DNA of 64,000 bases from Endomychus coccineus. Lineage: Eukaryota > Arthropoda > Insecta > Coleoptera > Endomychidae. A model generated the notes under the pieces. That model did no database searches and was not told the origin of the DNA. It saw nothing but the letters and a program-made list of their open reading frames with translations. Shown here piece by piece: positions 56,540 through 64,000 of the stretch. Both the position numbers and the translations under genes were made by a program. Every line of letters begins with the position of its first letter. The first letter of the stretch is position 1. The DNA is taken from positions 255,379,736-255,443,735 of the forward strand of contig OY294067.1 of the NCBI GenBank assembly GCA_958510875.1, given 5' to 3'.

Positions 56540-56770
56540 AATGTTTGACAATTTCGATTATTCGTGTTTCTGTTCGTTTCGACGACCTGGCCATTTTTAA
56601 TTGAAATTGGTTCGATAAGGACGCTTTGTGCTGATACAATGATTCAAGAAATCCTGTTTTAGACATAATACGTTTTCTGATGATGGTCGTGAGACCGAAA
56701 CGTACATGAAGACGAAAATAATAAGTATATGTGCTAGTGTGACCTAATTCCCGAGAATTTGTATATAAAG
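56540..56770 (+). repeat. PLE-type terminal repeat, copy A5
   Basis: Plus-oriented copy of the family A unit, lying upstream of the minus-oriented split PLE and therefore inverted relative to copy A4. Known PLEs can carry terminal repeats in either orientation. Confidence 0.7.
56668..56716 (+). ncRNA. Hammerhead ribozyme-like motif A5
   Basis: CTGATGA (56677-56683), stem II GGTC-GTGA-GACC, GAAAC, but the stem III/cleavage side reads GTACATG instead of GTACGTC, so the cut site is lost. Confidence 0.5.
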
Positions 56771-56948
56771 CAGATCTTGATACAAAGTCGGCTATGAACA
56801 AGCTAACATTCAATGATATATTAAACTAACATTATTTTAGATTATTTGATTAACAAAGTAGGGTATCCTATCGTTTGTTGTGTGGGTATCTATGATGTGA
56901 TATGTTCAAATATGAATACATGAACTTGTAAACAATGCGATTTATGAA

Positions 56949-57198
56949 TTAAAACATATTAATACAATCTTGATATAGCGTGGGTCTACGGTTGGAGAGA
57001 TATGCGGTGTTGCCTCTTTTACTTCCTGGTATGCATTTACCAGATAGTAGTGGTGCGATGGCGACGTTTGCCCAGTCATTCAGCAATGCTACCTTATCGT
57101 TAACCAAACTGCTCGGCACAACAACACCTTTCATGGATGAAATGGAGGTCTTTCCCAATCTGGGCGAATTTCTGCCTACTCATGTTAAAGCTTATTAG
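56949..57198. other. Unidentified open region, both strands
   Basis: Open on the minus strand (57158-56949, containing VNDKVALLNDWANVAIAPLL and GSKRGNTAYLSNRRPTLY) and on the plus strand (56980-57198). It is GC-richer than its flanks. No family was recognised on either strand, and it is probably derived from an unknown repeat. Confidence 0.25.
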
Positions 57199-58404
57199 TC
57201 CAGTAAATAAGCCATTCTACGTGTAAAAGTGGGGAAGTAGTTCGGATTTGAATAATTTTTTTTGCATCGTGTTTCTTGGACCCCCAGGAGTATTCATTAC
57301 ACTTAACCCGTTTGCGGGCGACCAAAATGACGAAATTAGGGGCAGTTAAAACCCCCGAATTGCCTCTGAGATTAAGCTTTCAAAAAAAAATTGTTTAATC
57401 ACAATTTCTCCATGAAAATCTGTACTTTTCGAGGTCGCTGAGTACGAATCTGAGATCTAATTTGGTGAATCCAGAATGGCGGACTAGAAGTAGAGTCATT
57501 TTGTCATGAAAACATGTTTTTTTTAGGAATACTCGTTCTTGAATAGGAGTCAGATTATGAAATTAGATTATAATATTATTATTAAATATAAATACGACTT
57601 TCCACTACAAATAGAATAAATATTATTTTTCATCAAAATATGACTATTTGATTTGTTTTTACTATTTATCCCATATAAATCCCGTATTAAAAAAGGTAAT
57701 TTATGTCATATATTATAGAGCTTTTGCTGATGTATTTATTGAATTAAAGACATATTTTTTTTAAATCGTCATAACAACTCCATCGTTATTGGCATGTTAC
57801 TATCTAGATATAATAATACAAGGAGAAAGTAATTTTTTTCAAATGATAGCAGCTACAATATTTTGTTTCAGCTTGATCGTAATTTAGGAATTTGTGTTTA
57901 GTCAAGCCCGGCGTATCCATTTTCAAACCGAAAACTGACAGAACAGGATTTTTATTTGGAAGAGACGCTACTTCCGGTCTGCCATTTTCAATATTTCAAA
58001 TTAGACCTCAGATTCATAATCAGCTACCCTCGAAAACCGAATTTTCAGCCAAAAAACTGAGAACAACAAGAATTTCATAAGAAAATGACTCTACATCCGG
58101 TCCGCCATTTTGAATTTGCCTGATTGAAAGTCAAATTCGTGATCAGGCGACCTCTAAAACCCCCAAGTACAGATTTTCAACGGAAAATTATCATTTAAAA
58201 AAAAAATTGGGATGCTTAATGTCGGAGGCAATTCGGGGGCTTCAACCACCCCTAACTCCGTCATTTTGGCGTTCGCAAACGAGTTGAGTGTAATAAATAT
58301 TTCTGGGTGTCGAAGAAACACGATGCAAAAAAAGTTTTTCAAATACGAGCTGCTCCCTCATTTTTAGAGTTTCGGCACTTTTTTTCGGCTTATTTACTGG
58401 ATTA
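57196..58404. mobile_element. Foldback element E4 with iterons
   Basis: The left end TAGTCCAGTAAATAAGCC (57196) mirrors the right end (complement TAATCCAGTAAATAAGCC at 58404). Arms at 57225-57520 and 58083-58365 share GCATCGTGTTTCTT, CCAAAATGACG, AACCCCCGAATTGCCTC and the iteron (GAGGTCGCTGAGTACGAATC at 57431; complements at 58011 and 58135). A further half-unit (57900-58080) repeats the CCGGAAGTAG / iteron block. No coding capacity. Confidence 0.8.
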
Positions 58405-58540
58405 TATAGTTTACATTCGGCTGGCATTATATTTCCATATCCCATTGCCAACGTTAAACTCATAGCTATTGAATTCGAATTTTTGCAACAGCTTGTTTTC
58501 TATTCAAAACACAAATCCTGAATTTCAATTGCGATCATCT

Positions 58541-59499
58541 AGTGTGATAGAATTAGCTTTTTGGAGTTTTTAATTCTGAGTTCGGAAAAAAAATTGCGTT
58601 AAGTAGATAATTATGATACAAATTGAAGGAACTAAAATCGAACACTTTTTGATCGGTGCAAATGGTCCAAAAAAAAAATTGTGAAAATGGTCAAAACCGG
58701 TTTTTCGCGTCGAACTTCGTCTGATTGCGTTAAAAAGAAGAAAGTCTTCAATAAGCTTATGCGCCGTAAAAAGAGGGAAAAAATGAACTGCGGATGAACC
58801 CGATTGGTTCAGCAGTGACTCCGTACTATCAATCAATAATATTGATTTTCAAACTTCTAGTAATGTCGGAAGTACTCTAAAAAAATACATTGCGCTATTC
58901 GATCTATTCATTATTACTATTTATTACTTAGAGTACTTCCGACATTACTAGAAGTTTGAAAATACAGGCAATCTTAATATTGTTCAATGGTAGTACGCAT
59001 TTAAAAAAAAACATCGATTTTCGAGCAAGGGTTCCCGAGATATTGTTGTTTTTAAAGAGCCTAGCGCGGCGGCTGTCCCTTCCACGCGCGCCGCACAGTC
59101 AAGCGCACGAAATACCATTATTTAAAATAATTGTTTCAGCAACTTTTACGAAAAACGTTATGAATTTTTGAAATTTCGAGCAAAATCAATGGTTTTTTGC
59201 AATTTGCGGGGTCACCGCTAGACCAATCGAGTTCATTCGTAGCTCATTTTTTCCGTCTTTTCACGGCGCATAAGCTCATTGAAAGCTTTTTTCTTTTTAA
59301 CTCAATCGGACGATGTCTGACGCGAAAAACCGGTTTTGGCCATTTTTACCATTTTTTTTTGGACCATTTGGGACGATCAAAAAGTCTTCGATTTTAGTTC
59401 CTCCAATTTGTATCATAATTATATACTTAAGGCAATTTTCTTCTCCGAACTCAGAATTATGCAAAAATTACCGACATTTATTGCTAATTCTATCACACT
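58541..59499. mobile_element. Foldback element F2
   Basis: Ends AGTGTGATAGAATTAGC (58541-58557) and its exact complement (59483-59499). Arms share AAAACCGG, TTGTATCATAATTAT, AGTTCCTCCAATT-type and CATAAGCT blocks. The inner part forms a ~36-bp near-perfect stem (58846-58881 with 58928-58962, ACTTCTAGTAATGTCGGAAG). The centre includes a GC-rich segment at 59060-59110. No transposase. Confidence 0.8.
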
Positions 59500-59506
59500 A
59501 ATCCTG

Positions 59507-62194
59507 CTAATATGATGTGGATATAAACAGGTGGTTGTAGATATGTGATGTGTATAACTATTATGCTCAGATATATAAATTATCTCGTGGCATTCAAACA
59601 AGTTTTTTCATATTCAAGAATGACGACACGTAGTACGTGCCAGTTCGTTGCCCCGGAACGCAATAAATTAATGAAAAATATATTCATCTAATGCAATTAA
59701 TTTATTCCTTAATGCCCTTGAACCTCAAATGTATTATCGGTTGGTCTGGAACATCCACACTAAATGTACTCAGTTCAAATGATAACCAAGGCTGATTTTC
59801 CGAACTCATATTTAACTGAATGTCATATCAAAAACATCTGATTAGATTGTTTTAACTCGAAAGTTCACTTAGTTGCAAACAAAATTCCAAAATAAATTGG
59901 CAGAACATCTTCATAATTTATTATTGGACCTTTGACATTTGATATTCGTAAGTAACAATTGTTTTCCCATGATTCATTTTATTTATACTTCTCACATTAA
60001 CATAACAAGTATTGCGTCAATGATATGAGACAATTAACAACCAAATAGACAAATAACGCACTGGAACAATCTTCTCAGAATTGTTGATTCGATATTTTAA
60101 AACAACTTCGAGAAATAAGAAAGATGATTCTACGTATATATGCGGCAAACATCAAGTGCTGGTTCCTTGGTTCATTTTGATCATAAACGTTCATACGGAC
60201 ATATGTCCAAAAAAAAAATACAACTTCAACTTAGAAGAACCAAATTTGGTATTATATTTGGGTGTATTACAGATAATTGATAGTGATTGAAATTCAACTG
60301 AAGGGGTTGACTCTGATTGTGAGTGATCCGTTTTGAAAATTCTACAGAATTCTTGTCTAAAGGCAGATTAGAAGAATTATAATTTCGTTTTATGGGGAAT
60401 CTAATCCTATATTTTTTTCCCTTTTGTATTCCTCAAAACACTCGAACTGTTTTTGAAAGAAATAACCAAAAGAAATGTTTAACATTATTACATAGGAAAT
60501 CACCAAAAAAGCAATAGTGGGCTACGAATTTATTCTGATGCTGAATTAAGAAATGAAAAATGCTAGATATCGTAATAATGAATCAGTAAAATTACAAATA
60601 TTTCGACAAACAAACGAGGTTTGACTAATAAGTCCTTACAAAACACAGTCTTTTGTGTTGGTTCATTTTCAGTCTTCAACATAGTTTCCTATTAGTTCGA
60701 CATCTTTCGCGCGGTAGTTCTCCAACCTTTCCAAGCTTTCCAAAATGTAAGATTTCGATAGTGATTTCTTTGTGTTTGAAAACCGGGAACCATCGCAGGG
60801 AGCAACATGCGGTTGATACGGCAACAATTCGAAGCATGATTCATGCATTTTCAGTATAGAAACTGTACAGGTGTGGACATGTTCATTGTTTATATAACAC
60901 CACTTTTTAAATCAAATGTGGGCTTCTTTCTCGATTCTTTTGGTCAATAGGTTCTATAACAACGCATAATCGTATCTCTATTTATTGCTCGTCCTATGTG
61001 CAAGTAGTCGATGTAGATGATTCCACTTACATCCCCAAGAAACCTTGACCATCACATTGCCAGTCAATTAACTGTTATTTTGTCTCTGCAGTGTACCTAG
61101 TGCTAGTCCTAAGTTTCATCAACGCTCATGATACAATATAATGACTATCAATGCTGGTGTTTCACAAGAATATGTCCTCTGGACAGAGGTATAAAAACGC
61201 ATACCTAGTAGATTCGAATATTTTATTAGATTAATAATTTGCAAAACCGTACATACCTACTAATTTTACATTGTAGTTGTTTACATGTTTCAAATTTTAT
61301 ATTAAATATAATGTTTAGTTATCATGTTCCAACCATAGTTGGTGATCGCAGCTTTCGTAATATGTCGCCTTGGTAAATGCAAAAAAGTCCATTGTCTGGC
61401 ATTTTTATCCTGTATCCACTTGCATATTGAAATGCTAAAATTCTTGCGTCCTTTTTTGTGAGCCCATAATGAAGTCAAGCTGTCTGTGGCAAATATTGCT
61501 CCAAATGCAACTCTTGTACAGGTGTAGAATCATTTTTAACGTCGTTAATTTATATCGTACACAAATATAGGATTTTCAGAGTTTAAATTAATTCGAATAT
61601 GATTGTTTAATCTTGATTTATCTAGGTGGATAGCTTTTTGTAAAGCGCTTACATCCACTTTGTTCCGTAGTACTCCACTTTTTTATCAAATTTCTTAATA
61701 ACTTATTGAACAACCCTCGTAACTTTTTGGTTTCGATATCGACTGCCAGTAAACCACACTAACAGAATATGAGCATAATTTCATGATTACTAACAAGTGC
61801 AAGTTTACTTTCTAAGATAAGGCTGTGATTATGTTACAGGGAATATTGTATTATGATATAATTATGATATCATATGTTTCTCCATAAATTGATAAATAAT
61901 AAAATTAACTGGAGCTATTTATTAGGCAAACTGACATTTTTCTTACCTAGAATATCTGTTTCCGTGAATTAATTCCAAATTCATTATCTCTAATTTCGAT
62001 CATCAATTACAATTATTCATTTCATGTTGGAACATCAGCTTTGGCGCTACAGCTTTCTTAAAGCTTGCTCTGGCATTTCATCTAAAAGTAACTTTACAAA
62101 TAACCTAATATCCTAGTATTTCCATTTGGAGATAATATAATATGTTCTCCTATGGGTTGAGATAATGTTATTGGTTCAAGTGGAAACTTCGTAT
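59507..62194. other. 2.7 kb without a recognised gene
   Basis: Short open frames (60081-60290 and 60653-60859) show no family motif. A lone diverged 6.5-kb-type tandem unit lies at about 62085-62175. Sequence at 60640-61150 has the feel of an old DNA transposon, but no motif could be fixed. Confidence 0.35.
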
Positions 62195-62578
62195 TGAGAT
62201 ATAGGATATGGAAGTTATGCTTGGTGTTTCATTGGTGAATGAAGTAACAGGTTGGTTAAATTTCAATGTTTTAATGGGGAATCTCGATAAGTATAAGAGA
62301 TACCAAAAAATGAACCGCATCCTCGATCTCCTATTTTCTTTTTCGGAGAAATATAAATAGTACAATCAAAATTATTTATGGAATTTTATTGAAATAAATA
62401 ATTTTGATTGTACTATTTATATTTCTCCGAAAAAGAAAATAGGAGATCGAGGATGCGGTTCATTTTTTGGTATCTCTTATACTTATCGAGATTCCCCATT
62501 AAAACATTGAAATTTAACCAACCTGTTACTTCATTCACCAATGAAACACCAAGCATAACTTCCATATCCTATATCTCA
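62195..62578. repeat. Perfect palindrome with 185-bp arms
   Basis: 62195-62379 is the reverse complement of 62394-62578 with no mismatch seen by eye. The loop is GGAATTTTATTGAA (62380-62393). No coding capacity. Confidence 0.9.
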
Positions 62579-62582
62579 TGTA

Positions 62583-62620
62583 TGTAGAAATTATGGAATT
62601 TTATTGAAATAATTTCTACA
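62583..62620. repeat. Small hairpin with the same loop as the neighbouring palindrome
   Basis: Arms TGTAGAAATTAT and ATAATTTCTACA enclose the identical 14-nt loop GGAATTTTATTGAA (62595-62608). It starts four bases after the large palindrome ends. Confidence 0.9.
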
Positions 62621-62639
62621 TTCTGTAGGCGGTTTTACA

Positions 62640-63125
62640 ATTCGAATGCAGTGACATAGTCACTTTTTCAAACAAACAAAAAATCTAAATGAGGGCATAT
62701 TTGTATTTTTATAAGTGACTAATAGTTGGCTTAGACATCATTGGAAAGAAAAAAATTTCTCATTCCACATATAATAAGATTTTTTATTTTTGACATTTTA
62801 TTTTTATCTTTATCAAAAATTGTGTTTCCTTGTAATTTAGAAAAGTATAGATGACTTTGATTAATGAAATGCGTCTGCAGCCGACTCGTGTTTTAAAATC
62901 CAATTGAAACTGCAAAAAACGTTGGATCGGTTGTGTGTGATAGAGTAATGTATGACTAATTATCAATGTGATTTACTTGAAATGGATTGAATCTAGATAA
63001 TTAAAGATAATATTCTATGATTTACAAATCTAAATAACTATGATTATTTTATTAATTACTTATTCTATGATACATTTCATTTATAATACTAATAACTAAT
63101 CAAGTTTAAAATAGAATTTTTATGA
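62640..63125. other. No recognised gene
   Basis: AT-rich spacer. Confidence 0.35.
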
Positions 63126-63227
63126 CAAAATTGCCACTGTCATAAATGTAACAATGTCAGATTTAATTCAACCAAAAAAGATAATGTATTATCTGACATT
63201 GTTACATTTATGACGGTGACAATTTTG
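63126..63227. repeat. 37-bp-arm hairpin
   Basis: CAAAATTGCCACTGTCATAA and 17 further bases (63126-63162) are the reverse complement of 63191-63227 with one mismatch; 28-nt loop. Confidence 0.88.
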
Positions 63228-63554
63228 AAATAAAGATTCTATAGAACTATCTAAAATATATAATATTTATATACTACATTACTACATCTTAGAGAAGATT
63301 ATATTTATTAAATAATTCTTAATATTCCTTCACACTAAATAGTAGGCTTATATCATTTAGAAAAGAAAATTATGAAAAGTATATGATATGAGTGTTTTAA
63401 TCCGTATAACAATAATTCTGCCGCTGTAAGTGACTTATATAAAAAGAATCATCGTAATTTAAATGAAGTAAGAGAAAAATTAGTTTCACCCAAGTGTGAG
63501 TTCATAACTGATATTAATATTAGTGTTTAATTCTCACAATCCATTTTTTTCTAG

Positions 63555-63612
63555 ATTCGTACTACCAGTTTTCGAGGTCAATTATTACACCTCATCCTCA
63601 GGTATATATGAC
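63555..63612 (-). ncRNA. Hammerhead ribozyme-like motif D
   Basis: Minus strand: CTGAGGA (63601-63595; allowed N7 = G), T, stem II GAGGT with a ten-base loop and ACCTC (five pairs), GAAA, then ACTGGTA with GTAC after the predicted cut. Stem III (ACC/GGT in intact relatives) carries one inserted base here. GTAC pairs in part with ATAC upstream as stem I. It resembles the CCGGTAGTAC hammerhead type reported for PLEs. No PLE coding sequence is visible beside it. Confidence 0.45.
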
Positions 63613-63834
63613 TGTGATAAAGAAAAATGTATCAATATTTGTAAAAATATTTTTATTTCAAAATTTGATCAAAACATATTTTTTAAATAATAATATTGTA
63701 AATTGTAAGTAAATCTTTAAAAAAATTACTAAAAATTAACAATTCATAATATTATTAATTGAAAAATAATATTTTGATCAAATTTTGTAATAAAAATAAC
63801 TGTTTTAACAAATTTTGATACATTTTTATCACTG
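63612..63834. mobile_element. Small inverted-repeat (MITE-like) element
   Basis: The left end CTGTGATAAAGAAAAATGTA mirrors the right end (complement CAGTGATAAAAATGTATCAA). Inner arms share AAATTTGATCAAAA and AATAATATTxTxAATTG. 223 bp, no coding capacity. Confidence 0.7.
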
Positions 63835-63841
63835 CCATGCT

Positions 63842-64000
63842 TCATATACCGGACGTCCCAAAAGTCTGGAAACGGTTGAATATCTCGTAAACAAATCATC
63901 GGATCACAAAGACAAAAAACACGCCTCTTTTTATTTTTAAAGATCTATTTAATGATGCTACTGTGAAACCACCCCCACCCATGTAGGGGATGATGAGAGG
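63842..64000. mobile_element. Probable end of a DNA transposon, cut by the window edge
   Basis: GTCCCAAAAGTCTGGAAACG followed by GTTGAATATCTCG resembles the terminal region of insect IS630/Tc1-mariner-type elements. No coding part is visible before the sequence ends. Confidence 0.3.

Noticed and set aside
56980..57198. Plus-strand frame with LPGMHLP as a host exon
   Set aside because: The opposite strand is equally open, no splice sites of quality adjoin it, and it borders foldback E4.
51788..64000. Further Ppt1 exons (WHDP, catalytic Asp, catalytic His)
   Set aside because: Looked for on the plus strand by motif; none seen in the downstream 12 kb.
1..64000. tRNA, rRNA genes or CRISPR arrays
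   Set aside because: No cloverleaf with conserved A/B boxes, no rRNA segment and no regular repeat-spacer array was seen.

Overview
This is a 64 kb piece of an AT-rich insect nuclear genome. The evidence is intron-split genes with GT/AG splice sites, insect-type transposons (mariner, hAT, P-like, Penelope-like, Jockey/I-type LINEs) and an insect palmitoyl-protein thioesterase gene. A beetle or another holometabolous insect is plausible, but the order cannot be fixed from sequence alone. Gene density is very low and most recognisable sequence is decayed mobile DNA. A 200-N placeholder gap lies at 40575-40774.

Host genes. The one secure gene is Ppt1 (palmitoyl-protein thioesterase 1) on the + strand, with exons at 40864-40975, 48789-49026 and 51629-51787. 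It carries a signal peptide, WHGMGDSCC, the GFSQGG nucleophile elbow and GGQHQG. The exons for the catalytic Asp and His are not in the window, so the gene runs off the right edge. Two weaker candidates are an unidentified terminal exon (about 32893-33189) and a possible signal-peptide first exon (10818-10903).

Left third (1-20 kb): LINE remnants on the minus strand (1.0-2.6 kb and 3.0-4.2 kb, the latter with an open 404-codon reverse-transcriptase frame), a repeat family shared with 38.6 kb, a ~100-bp tandem array (6.5-7.1 kb), a foldback element with iterons (7.2-8.4 kb), a head-to-head pair of MITEs (13.9-14.5 kb), an IS630/mariner-type relic (14.7-15.4 kb), a LINE RNase H/3' end (17.1-17.6 kb) and a broken transposon-type protein (18.2-19.4 kb).

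Middle (20-40 kb): a large inverted repeat, a complete but pol-less LTR retrotransposon with TSD (23.6-25.55 kb), Penelope-like element (PLE) fragments, a complete hAT copy with 8-bp TSD (29.5-31.9 kb), a LINE (34-35.6 kb), and a LINE/mariner/PLE composite (36.9-38.2 kb).

Right third: the Ppt1 introns, which host a mariner copy and a 1-kb foldback, then a PLE (51.9-53.15 kb). A second PLE is split by a 2221-bp P-like element with perfect 35-bp inverted ends, an 8-bp duplication and a THAP-domain coding remnant. Two further foldback elements, a 185-bp-arm perfect palindrome and small hairpin elements follow.

Two themes stand out. First, hammerhead-ribozyme-like motifs (CUGANGA, stem II, GAAA, minimal stem III, cleavage triplet) recur at many loci in at least four sequence families; three of the families sit next to PLE coding remnants, as known for PLE terminal repeats. 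Second, a short iteron, GTCGCTGATCACGAAT, occurs about 17 times in several foldback elements that also share the terminal motif TAGTCCAG, which suggests one non-autonomous foldback superfamily.
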